Shown: piece after piece, positions 7,958-16,820 of the stretch
Numbering within the stretch: the first letter of the stretch is position 1
Layout of the letters: each line of letters opens with the position of its first letter
Origin: Rhizobium mayense
Lineage (GTDB): Bacteria > Pseudomonadota > Alphaproteobacteria > Rhizobiales > Rhizobiaceae
DNA: 64,000 nt
Assembly: GCF_030272705.1 (NCBI RefSeq)
Contig: NZ_JARFYM010000006.1
Location: 62,001-126,000, forward strand
Direction of reading: 5' to 3'
Program-made: the position numbers and the translations under genes
The notes under the pieces: generated by a model
What the model was told of the DNA's origin: nothing
Databases searched by the model: none
The model's input: the letters and a program-made list of their open reading frames with translations, nothing else

Positions 7958-8314
7958 ATGATCAAGAAGACAATTCTCTCGGTTTTCATCGTTGCTGCGT
8001 TTGCAAGCAGCACGGCGATCCCGGGCAGCTACGCGCAAGCGCAGCAGTATGATGGACCGCCTGTGTATCGTCAGGTCGACTGGCACGACCAGGATTGGCG
8101 TCACCACCATCATCACCATAATGGCGGTGCAATCGCCGGCGGCGTAGCGGCCGGCCTTATAGGCGGGCTAATCGGAGGCGCAATCGCAAACGGTGGAGGT
8201 GGAGGGTATTATGAGCCCGCTCCCCCGCCCCCGAGATGCTGGTATGAAAGCCGCCCGGTTCAAAACGAATATGACGACGGATACCACTACGAACGGATGC
8301 GCGTCTGTGACTAA
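7958..8314 (+). CDS. Exported His- and Gly-rich hypothetical protein
   Basis: The 118-residue protein starts with a Sec signal peptide (MIKKTILSVFIVAAFASSTA, probable cut after SYAQA or nearby). Then come a run of six His (WRHHHHHHNGG), a glycine-zipper segment (AIAGGVAAGLIGGLIGGAIA) able to insert in or pack at membranes, and a Pro/Tyr-rich tail with two Cys. The open frame extends to 7910, but GGAGGTG lies just before the ATG at 7958. The glycine zipper plus RcnB/YMGG-like tails are common in rhizobial envelope proteins of unknown function; metal binding by the His run is a guess. Confidence 0.75.
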   Translation: MIKKTILSVFIVAAFASSTAIPGSYAQAQQYDGPPVYRQVDWHDQDWRHHHHHHNGGAIAGGVAAGLIGGLIGGAIANGGGGGYYEPAPPPPRCWYESRPVQNEYDDGYHYERMRVCD

Positions 8315-8345
8315 GAGCCGCGAATCGTCAAGCTGAAAGAGCAGA

Positions 8346-8366
8346 GGCGCCGCAATACGCGGCGCC
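8346..8366. terminator. Hairpin between convergent genes
   Basis: GGCGCCGC-AATAC-GCGGCGCC is a perfect 8-bp stem with a 5-base loop, placed between the stops of the + gene ending at 8314 and the - gene ending at 8401. There is no strong T run, so it may act in either direction or only stabilise transcript ends. Confidence 0.5.
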
Positions 8367-8400
8367 AAAGCCCATCATACGGTAGGCTGAACTTTAGCGA

Positions 8401-8709
8401 TCAGCGATCCAGAAAGTGCCGGTACCAAGCCGTTGTCGGGTAGGCATAGGCGCCGCGATCTACAAAGCTGTGTCGATATAAACAATCTCGCAATGCCAGT
8501 ATGTACATGGTGCTGTTTGGATCGGGGGAACCCCGATACCAGGAATAGGCCTCCGGTTCGCAGTAGCGCAGAGCCCTGTCGTATTTCGCTAAAAGCACGG
8601 GATCGGAATCGACGCGGATACCGTGATATGACTGATAGTTCGAGGGCGCTTCGCCTGCAGAGACGCAAGCCAAGCTTAATACCGCTCCTAACGCTAACAT
8701 CATTCTCAT
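8401..8709 (-). CDS. Small exported hypothetical protein
   Basis: A 102-residue protein with a hydrophobic signal peptide (MRMMLALGAVLSLACVSAGE). The mature part has several Tyr/Arg/Cys residues (YDRALRYCEPEAYSWYRGSP, then LALRDCLYRHSF), including a Cys pair that could form a disulfide. The frame is open to 8883, but the start at 8709 is preceded by GAGAGGTC at the right distance and yields the signal peptide. The Cys in the signal region is not in a good lipobox. The family is not recognised. Confidence 0.65.
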   Translation of the reverse strand: MRMMLALGAVLSLACVSAGEAPSNYQSYHGIRVDSDPVLLAKYDRALRYCEPEAYSWYRGSPDPNSTMYILALRDCLYRHSFVDRGAYAYPTTAWYRHFLDR

Positions 8710-8876
8710 TTGCTTTGACCTCTCGCTGATGCGTCTCGAATTCTCGATCGCGCGGGTTGAGAATAATGCTCTTTTCGCCGATATCCAATCACATGCTGAT
8801 GTCCGGCGCTTAAACGCTCCGCAGGCGGGCGCCGTAGGCATAGCTTCCATCAAAAGTCCCTTGACTTCCGATCGCG

Positions 8877-8894
8877 CTGTCACACTACTGTCAT
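8877..8894 (+). promoter_or_regulatory. PHO box (PhoB operator)
   Basis: CTGTCAC-ACTA-CTGTCAT consists of two 7-bp half-sites at 11-bp spacing. One is exact and the other differs only in the final pyrimidine, as in the rhizobial PHO box consensus. It ends 30 bp before the ATG of the gene at 8925, placing it at the -35 position, as expected for PhoB activation. Confidence 0.8.
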
Positions 8895-8924
8895 GCTAAG
8901 GCATTGATCGTACGGGAGGACCAG

Positions 8925-9155
8925 ATGGCGATCGTGAAGAAACAGTTCTATAAAAACCACAAGCCCAACGGCGACGAATATCTGTTTCACCTTGCTCGAG
9001 ATACCGACAGTGGCGAGGTCTTCGTCATCCGCCAATCCGACTATCTCGTCGACGGCGGCAGCGAGAAGAAGATGACGCTCTATGAATTCCTGGCCGGCGG
9101 CGGCAACCGGCAAAACGCCCTTCTGCAGTTGATCGGAACGCTCGTGCCCGAGTGA
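8925..9155 (+). CDS. Small hypothetical protein, predicted PhoB regulon
   Basis: A 76-residue soluble protein beginning MAIVKKQFYKNHKPNGDEYL and rich in charged residues, with no signal peptide, Cys or known motif. The start at 8925 is fixed by GGGAGGA 5 bases upstream; an in-frame codon at 8904 would lack one. The gene follows an almost ideal PHO box, so phosphate starvation should induce it. The family is not recognised. No phosphate-acquisition gene is adjacent, so it may be a stand-alone member of the regulon. The next gene is on the same strand 93 bp downstream. Confidence 0.75.
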   Translation: MAIVKKQFYKNHKPNGDEYLFHLARDTDSGEVFVIRQSDYLVDGGSEKKMTLYEFLAGGGNRQNALLQLIGTLVPE

Positions 9156-9248
9156 CGAGCGCCCTTGCCGGCGCCCGCACATTAGCGCGCCGGGATTGAC
9201 TGCCACATTTCCATCGGCAAACTTGCGGACGCTTGAAAGGAGCCATTC

Positions 9249-9737
9249 ATGCGATTCGCAGGCCTTGCCATTGGATTGACCGTCGTGACCGTTGCAGCGA
9301 GCGCCGCCGCACAGAATTTTCCGGGGCCGGGCGTGGCTGTCATCAGCGGCACATGTTCCAAGCTCGTCGTCGGCAAGCTCGATGCCTCGAAAGGCTGCAA
9401 GGCAGAGGTCGCGAGCGTGACGGGGCCGGACGGCTCGGTCACGTTCATTTTTTCATCCGGCGGCAAGATGCTTGGCTTCCACGGCAACGGTCGCGGAATC
9501 AAGCCCGGCGAGAAGAAAGGTGTCGCGCAATTGCCGATCGACGCCATTTCCACCGGCGCCGGCAACAAGATGACCGGCCAGGTCGAGGCCAAGGGCGTCT
9601 GCACCTTCGCCAACCCCTATTCGGGTAAGCCCGTCGCCATCGAATGCTCGGCAAAATCGACGGAGATGAGCTTTGCGGGCAGCTTCCAGTCGAACGGCAA
9701 GCCGCCATCGAGCGGCAAGCCCCCGCGCAGCAAATAG
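9249..9737 (+). CDS. Exported hypothetical protein
   Basis: The 162-residue protein starts with a Sec signal peptide (MRFAGLAIGLTVVTVAASAAA, cut near AAAQ). The mature part is Gly- and Lys-rich with four Cys (CSKL, GCKA, VCTF, ECSA) that may form two disulfides. It ends in a low-complexity Pro-Lys-Ser tail (GKPPSSGKPPRSK). GAAAGGAG stands directly before the ATG. The function is unknown; it looks periplasmic. It ends 78 bp before the convergent small basic protein gene. Confidence 0.7.
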   Translation: MRFAGLAIGLTVVTVAASAAAQNFPGPGVAVISGTCSKLVVGKLDASKGCKAEVASVTGPDGSVTFIFSSGGKMLGFHGNGRGIKPGEKKGVAQLPIDAISTGAGNKMTGQVEAKGVCTFANPYSGKPVAIECSAKSTEMSFAGSFQSNGKPPSSGKPPRSK

Positions 9738-9815
9738 GCAAAACTCCTCTCCTCCGCGGCCGGACCAGCACCGCCTCAGAAAGCTTCCGGCTACCGAACT
9801 GTCCTTTGCCAAATT

Positions 9816-10064
9816 TTACTTGGAACGGCCTTTGTTCTTCCCGCCGTGATTGGCGTCGCCCGGCGCCTCGCGCGATAGGTCGGCGCCGCTGACATGGGCG
9901 GGCACATGGACATCTTCATGTGTCGCAGGCTGCAGTGTCAGGTCGACATTATGCGGCGGCAATACCTGCGCCTGGCGCAGAACGTTCGGACGTGCATGCT
10001 TCTTTCGGGCCGGTGCCTCCGGCTTCTGTTCTTTCGATTTGCGATGAATGGGATGGGGGCTCAT
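9816..10064 (-). CDS. Small basic His/Lys-rich protein with EcfG promoter
   Basis: An 82-residue hydrophilic protein rich in Lys, His, Pro and Ala (MSPHPIHRKSKEQKPEAPAR at the start, NHGGKNKGRSK at the end), with no Cys or membrane segment, probably disordered. The long frame reaches 10253, but an ideal AAGGAGGA precedes the ATG at 10064. A consensus EcfG promoter lies 95-120 bp upstream on the same strand. That places it in the general stress response, where small basic proteins of unknown role are common. Confidence 0.7.
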   Translation of the reverse strand: MSPHPIHRKSKEQKPEAPARKKHARPNVLRQAQVLPPHNVDLTLQPATHEDVHVPAHVSGADLSREAPGDANHGGKNKGRSK

Positions 10065-10488
10065 GGAAGGTCCTCCTTGGCCGCTGCTCTCTATCCGACA
10101 AAAAATCCGGGAGGGGATCTGTCTTGCAACGGACATCGCCCTGCCCGCCTGAAGGGCAAACGCCCGCTTCTCCGTTTGGTTCCGGAAATTCCTGCCCTGC
10201 GACAATGACCGCGGCGAACCGGGGCGCGCTCTTGACGGGCGCCACAATTTCACTAACTATTGGTAGCATCTCCGCGCCTTCTGACATCGGCTGCGGATTG
10301 AACTTTGGTGCCGGGCCCCTCTGGCGAGAGTTTTAACGGCGCTCTCGCGATGTCGGTACCGCCTGCAGATGAGCCGGCGGATTTCTTTCCATGAATAGTC
10401 TGACCATGCCTCGCCCGCATGCCGTCTGTGGCATGCGGCTGTGCCTCGACACCACACACATTTTCTCCGGTCTTGACGAGGTGCGTCG
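10065..10488. other. Intergenic region between divergent genes
   Basis: No convincing gene is present. On the minus side it holds the EcfG promoter. On the plus side, upstream of the TerC-like gene, are two hairpins: GCGAGAG/CTCTCGC (10324-10330 and 10342-10348) and a perfect CCGCATGCC-GTCTGT-GGCATGCGG (10415-10438), the latter ending 50 bp before the start codon. A structured 5' leader is possible. The conserved core of the yybP-ykoY Mn2+ riboswitch, often found before TerC-family genes, was not recognised. Confidence 0.5.
10159..10183 (-). promoter_or_regulatory. EcfG (general stress sigma) promoter
   Basis: On the minus strand GGAAC (10183-10179), N16, CGTT (10162-10159) matches the EcfG/RpoE2 consensus exactly. 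It faces the small basic protein gene starting at 10064, leaving an untranslated leader of roughly 85-90 nt. Confidence 0.7.
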
Positions 10489-11589
10489 ATGACGCAGTCC
10501 TCTTCCTCCAGATCCACGCTCGGCTATTTCGGTTGGGCTTTCATCGTCACCATCGCCGGTCTCGTCCTGGGTGGGGTGCTCGGCTGGAACATGACCGGCA
10601 CGTTCGGCGGGTTGGCAACAGCCTTCGTCATCTGCCTGGTGCTGGCCGTTCTCGAGATATCGCTCTCTTTCGACAACGCCATCGTCAATGCCAACAAGCT
10701 GAAGGAAATGACGCCGGTCTGGCAGCATCGCTTCCTGACCTGGGGCATCGTCGTCGCGGTCTTCGGCATGCGCATCGTCTTTCCGCTCGCGATCGTCGCG
10801 ATCGCCGCTCATATCAATCCGTGGGAAGCACTGAAGCTCGCGGCCACCAGACCAGCGCAATATGCCGAGATCATGCACGGCGCCCATCTGCCCATCGCCG
10901 CTTTCGGCGGCACCTTCCTGATGATGGTCGGCCTTACCTATTTCTTCGATCGCGAGAAGGATGTGCACTGGATCGCCTTCGTCGAGAAGGCGATGGCCCA
11001 TTTTGCCACCATCAAGGGCATCGAAATCGCCCTAGTGCTGATCTTCGTTCTGGTCTTTGCCACCCTGCTCGGCGGCGAGGATGCGACGACATTCCTCTAT
11101 TCTTCGGTCTACGGTCTCGTGACCTTTCTTCTGGTAGAAGTCCTCAGCGGCTTTTTGGATGCTTCGCAAAAGACGATGAGCGCTGCCGCGAGGGGCGGTC
11201 TCGGCGCCTTCCTCTACCTGGAAATCCTCGATGCCAGCTTCTCCTTTGACGGCGTCATCGGTGCTTTCGCACTGACGCAGAATCTCTTCATCATCGCCAT
11301 CGGTCTGGGCATCGGCGCCATGTATGTGCGCTCGATGACGATCATGCTGGTGGAAAAAGGCACTCTCGCCCACTATCGATACCTGGAACACGGCGCCTTC
11401 TACGCCATCCTGATTCTCTCGGTGATTATGTATGTCCAAACACTCATGCATATTCCCGAAGTCATCACCGGCCTCGGCGGCGCCGTATTGATCGGCATCT
11501 CGCTGTGGTCGTCGATCCGCTACAACAAGCGCAACGGCCTGAAGCATGGTCCGGCCGATGAAGAGCCGCGCGATAGAGCCAAGGCCTGA
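10489..11589 (+). CDS. TerC-superfamily membrane protein (DUF475)
   Basis: The 366-residue integral membrane protein has about nine hydrophobic segments. The TerC-type signature is present twice as an internal repeat: EISLSFDNAIVNA in the third helix (about 60-72) and ILDASFSFDGVIGAFA in the second half (about 245-260). The acidic residues within these helices are thought to bind metal ions. It matches the DUF475 branch of the TerC family, linked to metal efflux and metalation of exported proteins rather than only tellurite. A Pro/Arg-rich cytoplasmic tail ends it. It is transcribed alone. Confidence 0.85.
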   Translation: MTQSSSSRSTLGYFGWAFIVTIAGLVLGGVLGWNMTGTFGGLATAFVICLVLAVLEISLSFDNAIVNANKLKEMTPVWQHRFLTWGIVVAVFGMRIVFPLAIVAIAAHINPWEALKLAATRPAQYAEIMHGAHLPIAAFGGTFLMMVGLTYFFDREKDVHWIAFVEKAMAHFATIKGIEIALVLIFVLVFATLLGGEDATTFLYSSVYGLVTFLLVEVLSGFLDASQKTMSAAARGGLGAFLYLEILDASFSFDGVIGAFALTQNLFIIAIGLGIGAMYVRSMTIMLVEKGTLAHYRYLEHGAFYAILILSVIMYVQTLMHIPEVITGLGGAVLIGISLWSSIRYNKRNGLKHGPADEEPRDRAKA

Positions 11590-11880
11590 CAAAGTGATCC
11601 ACCGGCGTTTCTGCATCTAAATCGTGGCAACGCCTACATCTTTCGGCGGAAAATCCCGCAACACGGATCTGGTCTCTCAACCGAAGCATGACTTTGACTG
11701 TTAGAATTTCCTCACTAAGATCGGGAAATGTTCGCAGTTGATGTCAGATTCCCGCTGGTGTTTTCCGGAAAAATATCGCAATGGCGAAGGCCAGTTGCTT
11801 AAAGGACCGGCGTCGCAATCGCATACGTTGCAGATGTCCGCAAAGCATTCTTGAATAAAGTGTCTAGGAGAGAGGCAAAT

Positions 11881-13308
11881 ATGGCAGCCAAAATCGTCCC
11901 AGTGATCATGGCCGGCGGCAAGGGAACACGGTTGTGGCCGCTGTCGCGCGCCTCTGCGCCGAAGCAATTCATCCAGTTCATCGGCGACAAGACGCTGTTC
12001 CAGAACACGCTGGTGCGCGTGGCTGATCCCGAACTTTACGAAGCGCCGATCGTCCTGACCAATGAGGAGTTCCGCTTTCTCGTCGCGGAGCAGGCCCGCG
12101 AGCTCGATCTGAAATTGTCAGCAGTGCTGCTGGAACCGGTCGCCCGCAACACCGCTGCCGCCGTTGCCGCCGCTGCCGCACTGGTCACTGAACTCTTCGG
12201 CAAGGACGCGACCATGCACGTCCTCGGTTCCGACTACGAGATCGACGCCAACGCCACCTATTACGATTGCGTGCGGACCGCCCGCGATACTGCGCTCGAA
12301 GGCAAGCTCGTGACCTTCGGCATTGCGCCGACAGAGCCGGCGACCGGCTACGGCTATATCGAAAGCGGCAAGGCGCTGTCGACCGGTGCGCATGCGGTCA
12401 AGCGCTTCGTCGAAAAGCCTGCCCTCGAAAAGGCCGAAGCGATGATCGCCAGCGGCGGGTTCTACTGGAACTCCGGCATGTTCATGTTCTCAGCCGGCCA
12501 GCTTCTCTCGGAAATGCACGAATACGCGCCGGAAGTCGAGAAAGCCGCCAGCAAGGCTGTTTCCAAGGCAACCCGCGATCTTGATTTCACCCGCCTCGAC
12601 GCGGAAGCCTTCGTCAAGAGCCCCGATATCTCCATCGATTACGCGCTCATGGAAAAGACGGCGAATGCGGCCGTCGTCCCCTCGCCATTCACCTGGTCCG
12701 ACCTCGGCAGCTGGGATGCTGTCTGGAAAGTCGGCACTCGCGACGAAAGCGGCAACGTTTCCGCCGGCGCCACGACACTAGTCAACACCAAGAATTCGCT
12801 CGTGATGACGCATAGCCTCCATGTCGCCGTGCAGGGGCTTGAGGACGTCGCCGTCATCGCCAGCGAAGACGCCGTCTATGTCGGTCATCTCAAGGACAGC
12901 CAGGAAGTCGGCAAGCTCGTCAAGCTGCTCGCAAGCGAGAAGAAGACGGCCAAGCTCACTGAGACGCATCCGACGTCCTATCGCCCCTGGGGTGGCTATA
13001 CCTCGGTCCTGAACGGCGAACGTTTCCAGGTGAAACGCATCTTCGTGTTGCCCGGCAAGAAGCTGTCGCTGCAGAAGCATCATCACCGTTCGGAACATTG
13101 GATCGTCGTCAAGGGCACGGCGGAAGTGACCGTCGGTGAACACGTGCAGATGCTGCGCGAAAACGAGTCGATCTATATCCCGCTCGGCGAAGTGCACCGC
13201 CTTTCCAACCCCGGCAAGATCCTGCTGGAACTGATCGAGGTGCAGACGGGCTCCTATCTCGGCGAAGACGACATCATCCGCCTGGTCGACGAATTCGGCC
13301 GAAGCTGA
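11881..13308 (+). CDS. manC: Mannose-1-phosphate guanylyltransferase / mannose-6-phosphate isomerase
   Basis: A 475-residue type II PMI-GMP enzyme. The N-terminal nucleotidyltransferase has GGKGTRLWPLSR and FVEKP. The C-terminal cupin isomerase domain (about 350-475) contains KHHHRSEHWIVVKGTAEV. It converts fructose-6-P to mannose-6-P and Man-1-P plus GTP to GDP-mannose for surface polysaccharide. The longest frame begins at 11851; the start at 11881 is preceded by TAGGAGAGAGG. It is isolated from other sugar-nucleotide genes, and a terminator follows. Confidence 0.93.
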   Translation: MAAKIVPVIMAGGKGTRLWPLSRASAPKQFIQFIGDKTLFQNTLVRVADPELYEAPIVLTNEEFRFLVAEQARELDLKLSAVLLEPVARNTAAAVAAAAALVTELFGKDATMHVLGSDYEIDANATYYDCVRTARDTALEGKLVTFGIAPTEPATGYGYIESGKALSTGAHAVKRFVEKPALEKAEAMIASGGFYWNSGMFMFSAGQLLSEMHEYAPEVEKAASKAVSKATRDLDFTRLDAEAFVKSPDISIDYALMEKTANAAVVPSPFTWSDLGSWDAVWKVGTRDESGNVSAGATTLVNTKNSLVMTHSLHVAVQGLEDVAVIASEDAVYVGHLKDSQEVGKLVKLLASEKKTAKLTETHPTSYRPWGGYTSVLNGERFQVKRIFVLPGKKLSLQKHHHRSEHWIVVKGTAEVTVGEHVQMLRENESIYIPLGEVHRLSNPGKILLELIEVQTGSYLGEDDIIRLVDEFGRS

Positions 13309-13331
13309 AGTATTTGACAGGACCGATTTTG

Positions 13332-13365
13332 AAGCGGCGGGCAAAAGCTCGCCGCTTTTATTTTA
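13332..13365 (+). terminator. Rho-independent terminator after manC
   Basis: AAGCGGCG-loop-CGCCGCTT is a perfect 8-bp stem (13332-13339 and 13350-13357) followed by a T-rich TTATTTTA, 24 bp after the manC stop. Confidence 0.75.
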
Positions 13366-13486
13366 GCGCCACTTTGAATGGCTTTGATTGGTCGCCGAGA
13401 CGCCTTGCTTTCTTCCGCTGCATTGCACACACTGCCGGCGGGAACAGCAAATGCCGCACAACGATGCGAGCTAGGCAAAGAGAAAT

Positions 13487-16400
13487 ATGGCGATCAAAGC
13501 GAGCATTTATCATCTCACCCATTATAAATACGACAATCCGGTCCGCCTCGGCCCTCAAATCATACGCCTGAAACCCGCTCCGCATTCCAAGACACACGTC
13601 CTCAGCCATTCGCTGAAGGTGACCCCCTCCAATCATTTCGTGAATCTGCAGCAGGACCCCTACGGCAACTATCTCGCCCGCTTCGTTTTTCCCGATCCGG
13701 TGACCGAGTTGAAGATCGAAGTCGATCTTGTTGCCGACATGACGGTCTACAACCCCTTCGACTTCTTCGTCGAAGAGGAGGCTACCAAGTGGCCTTTCGA
13801 CTACCCCGAAACCATTCGCGACGATCTGTCGATCTATATAAAGCCCGAGGAGCCGGGGCCGCGCCTTGCGGCCTTCCTCGCAACGCTTGACCGCTCCGAG
13901 CAGCGCACCGTGGACATGATCGTCGGTCTCAATGCGCGGCTGCAGCATGAAATCGGCTACGTCATTCGCCTGGAAACCGGCGTGCAGACGCCGGAAGAGA
14001 CGCTGGAAAAGGCAAAGGGCTCCTGTCGCGACACGAGCTGGCTGCTCGTCCAGCTTCTCCGCCACCTCGGCCTCGCCGCCCGCTTCGTTTCCGGCTACCT
14101 CATTCAGCTCACGCCGGATCTCAAAGCGCTCGATGGCCCCTCGGGCACGGAATACGACTTCACAGACCTGCATGCCTGGGCGGAGGTCTATCTCCCGGGC
14201 GCCGGCTGGGTGGGCCTTGATCCGACGTCAGGCCTGCTCACCGGCGAGAGCCATATTCCGCTTGCCGCCACGCCGCATTACCGCAATGCGGCGCCGATCT
14301 CCGGCGGCTACTTTGGTGAAGCAAATACCGAATTCGACTTCGATATGAAGGTCGCCCGCGTTGCCGAGCATCCACGCATCACCAAACCCTTCTCCGATGA
14401 GAGCTGGGAAGCGCTGAATGCGCTCGGTGAAGAAGTCGACCGCATCCTGAAAAGCGATGATGTGCGCCTGACCATGGGCGGCGAGCCGACCTTCGTCTCG
14501 ATCGACGATTTCCAATCGGACGAATGGAACACTGCCGCCGTCGGCCCGACTAAGCGCGACAGGGCCGATCAACTGATCCGCCGCCTGCGCGATCGCTTCG
14601 CGCCCGGCGGCTTCCTGCATTACGGCCAGGGCAAATGGTATCCGGGTGAAAGCCTGCCGCGTTGGACCTTCTCGCTCTACTGGCGCAAGGACGGCCGGAC
14701 GGTCTGGCAGAATCCGGCTTTGATTGCCGAAGAGACTGTAAAGACCGGCGCGAGCGCGAACGATGCCGAGAGGCTTCTGACCGCGATAGCACGGGAATTG
14801 GCGATTGAGCCCGACATGGTCCAGCCGGCCTATGAGGATCCGGCCGAATGGATCATCAAGGAAGGCAGCTTGCCGGATAATGTCGATCCGTCCAATTCGA
14901 AACTGAAAAACCCGGAGGAGCGTAGCCGTATCGCCCGCGTGTTCGAGCGCGGGCTGACGACGGCCACTGGCTATATCCTGCCGGTTCAGGCCTGGAACGC
15001 GCGCGCCGGCCATACCCGCTGGATCAGCGAAAAATGGCGGACGCGCCGCGGCAGGATTTTCCTGGTGCCGGGCGATTCCCCTGTCGGCTATCGCCTGCCG
15101 CTCGGGACCCTCCCCTATGTGCCGCCGTCCCGCTATCCCTATATCCATACCGCCGATCCTTCGATCCGGCGCACACCCTTGCCGGAGGTGTTCGTGCCTG
15201 CCGGCCGTGCCATGCCGGAAGCCTCTTTTCAGGCGGAGGAAAGCCAACAATCGCGCGTCGAACAGTCGCTCGGCGATATCGGCGGCGCGGTGCGCACTGC
15301 AATCTCGGTCGAGCCGCGCGACGGTCGTCTTTGCGTCTTCATGCCGCCGGTCGAGACGATCGAGCACTACCTTGAACTGCTGGCCGCAGCCGAAAATGCG
15401 GCGGCGGAACTCGGACTGCCGGTGCATATCGAAGGCTATTCGCCACCGCAGGACGAGCGCATCAACGTTATCCGCGTCGCACCTGATCCTGGCGTGATCG
15501 AAGTCAACATTCACCCTGCTTCGAATTGGCAGGAATGCGTCGACATCACCACCGCAGTCTATGAAGAAGCCCGGCAGACGCGCCTCGGCACCGATAAGTT
15601 CCTGATCGACGGCCGCCATACTGGCACCGGCGGCGGCAACCATGTCGTCGTTGGCGGCGCCAATCCGAACGATAGCCCATTCCTGCGCCGGCCCGACCTT
15701 CTGAAGAGCCTTGTGCTGCATTGGCAGCGCCACCCTTCGCTCTCCTACCTCTTCTCCGGCCTGTTCATCGGCCCAACCAGCCAGGCGCCGCGCATCGATG
15801 AGGCGCGCCACGACAGCCTCTATGAGCTAGAAATCGCGCTGGCGCAGGTGCCGGCGCCCGGTCGTGGCATCCCGCCGCTGCCCTGGCTCGTCGACCGCCT
15901 GTTCCGCAACCTTCTGACCGATGTCAGCGGCAATACCCACCGCTCGGAGATCTGTATCGACAAGTTGTTCTCTCCGGATGGACCGACCGGCCGTCTTGGG
16001 CTGGTGGAACTGCGCGGCTTCGAAATGCCGCCGAACGCCCGCATGAGCCTTGCCCAGCAATTGCTGGTCCGCGCCCTCATCGCCCGCTTCTGGCGCAGCC
16101 CGATCGACGGCAAGTTTGTCCGCTGGGGCACGGCGCTGCACGACCGTTTCATGCTGCCCTATTATATCTGGCAGGATTTCCTCGATGTGCTCACAGACCT
16201 CCGGGAAAACGGCTTCGACCTCCGTCCCGAATGGTTCCAGGCGCAGCTCGAATTCCGTTTCCCCTTCTGCGGCGAAGTCGAATATGAAGGCAGCAAGCTG
16301 GAGCTGCGCCAGGCGTTGGAACCCTGGCATGTCATGGGCGAAGAAGGCGCGATCGGCGGCACTGTCCGCTATGTCGACTCGTCGGTCGAGCGACTGCAGG

Positions 16401-16807
16401 TGCGGCTCGAAACCAACAATCCCTCACGCTACACGGTTGCCTGCAACGGCCGCGCCGTGCCGCTGACGCCGACGGGCGCCTCGGCCGTTTCCGTTGCCGG
16501 CGTCCGTTACAAGGCTTGGCATCCGGCCTCGGGCCTGCATCCGGTTCTGCCGATCGACACACCCTTGACCTTCGATATTTATGATACATGGTCGAAGCGT
16601 TCGATCGGCGGCTGCATCTACCATGTTGCCCATCCCGGTGGCCGGAACTATGACACCTTTCCCGTTAACGGCAACGAGGCCGAAGCGCGGCGCCTGGCGC
16701 GATTCGAACCTTGGGGACATACGGCGGGCGGCTATAATCTCCGTGCGGAATCAGTGTCGGGAGAATTTCCGCTGACGCTCGATCTCAGGCGGCCGATAGG
16801 AGTTTGA
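13487..16807 (+). CDS. Transglutaminase-DUF2126 fusion protein
   Basis: A 1106-residue cytoplasmic protein. Residues 1-100 form the bacterial transglutaminase N-terminal domain, followed by a transglutaminase core with triad Cys180 (GSCRD), His229 (LHAWAEVY) and Asp245 (GLDPTSG). From about 323 to the end it is DUF2126, with [31 protein letters not shown] and ELRGFEMPP. These motifs fit a glutamate-cysteine-ligase-like COOH-NH2 ligase, a relation proposed by comparative genomics. It is the first of three adjoining genes (13-bp gap to the next). Together they suggest ATP-dependent amide-bond synthesis plus peptide or isopeptide transfer or cleavage; no substrate is known. The start is supported only by a weak AAAGAGA. 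Confidence 0.9.
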   Translation: MAIKASIYHLTHYKYDNPVRLGPQIIRLKPAPHSKTHVLSHSLKVTPSNHFVNLQQDPYGNYLARFVFPDPVTELKIEVDLVADMTVYNPFDFFVEEEATKWPFDYPETIRDDLSIYIKPEEPGPRLAAFLATLDRSEQRTVDMIVGLNARLQHEIGYVIRLETGVQTPEETLEKAKGSCRDTSWLLVQLLRHLGLAARFVSGYLIQLTPDLKALDGPSGTEYDFTDLHAWAEVYLPGAGWVGLDPTSGLLTGESHIPLAATPHYRNAAPISGGYFGEANTEFDFDMKVARVAEHPRITKPFSDESWEALNALGEEVDRILKSDDVRLTMGGEPTFVSIDDFQSDEWNTAAVGPTKRDRADQLIRRLRDRFAPGGFLHYGQGKWYPGESLPRWTFSLYWRKDGRTVWQNPALIAEETVKTGASANDAERLLTAIARELAIEPDMVQPAYEDPAEWIIKEGSLPDNVDPSNSKLKNPEERSRIARVFERGLTTATGYILPVQAWNARAGHTRWISEKWRTRRGRIFLVPGDSPVGYRLPLGTLPYVPPSRYPYIHTADPSIRRTPLPEVFVPAGRAMPEASFQAEESQQSRVEQSLGDIGGAVRTAISVEPRDGRLCVFMPPVETIEHYLELLAAAENAAAELGLPVHIEGYSPPQDERINVIRVAPDPGVIEVNIHPASNWQECVDITTAVYEEARQTRLGTDKFLIDGRHTGTGGGNHVVVGGANPNDSPFLRRPDLLKSLVLHWQRHPSLSYLFSGLFIGPTSQAPRIDEARHDSLYELEIALAQVPAPGRGIPPLPWLVDRLFRNLLTDVSGNTHRSEICIDKLFSPDGPTGRLGLVELRGFEMPPNARMSLAQQLLVRALIARFWRSPIDGKFVRWGTALHDRFMLPYYIWQDFLDVLTDLRENGFDLRPEWFQAQLEFRFPFCGEVEYEGSKLELRQALEPWHVMGEEGAIGGTVRYVDSSVERLQVRLETNNPSRYTVACNGRAVPLTPTGASAVSVAGVRYKAWHPASGLHPVLPIDTPLTFDIYDTWSKRSIGGCIYHVAHPGGRNYDTFPVNGNEAEARRLARFEPWGHTAGGYNLRAESVSGEFPLTLDLRRPIGV

Positions 16808-16820
16808 AACAGGAATACGC

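Noticed and set aside
10320..10488. yybP-ykoY Mn2+ riboswitch before the TerC-like gene
   Set aside because: Hairpins are present, but the conserved core bases of the riboswitch could not be found.
13442..13466. GGAAC-N16-CGAT before the transglutaminase cluster
   Set aside because: The -10 half is CGAT rather than CGTT, so it was not counted as an EcfG promoter.
14228..15811. 527-codon minus-strand open frame inside the transglutaminase-DUF2126 gene
   Set aside because: It is a shadow of the real coding strand, lacks a ribosome-binding site and has no domain pattern.
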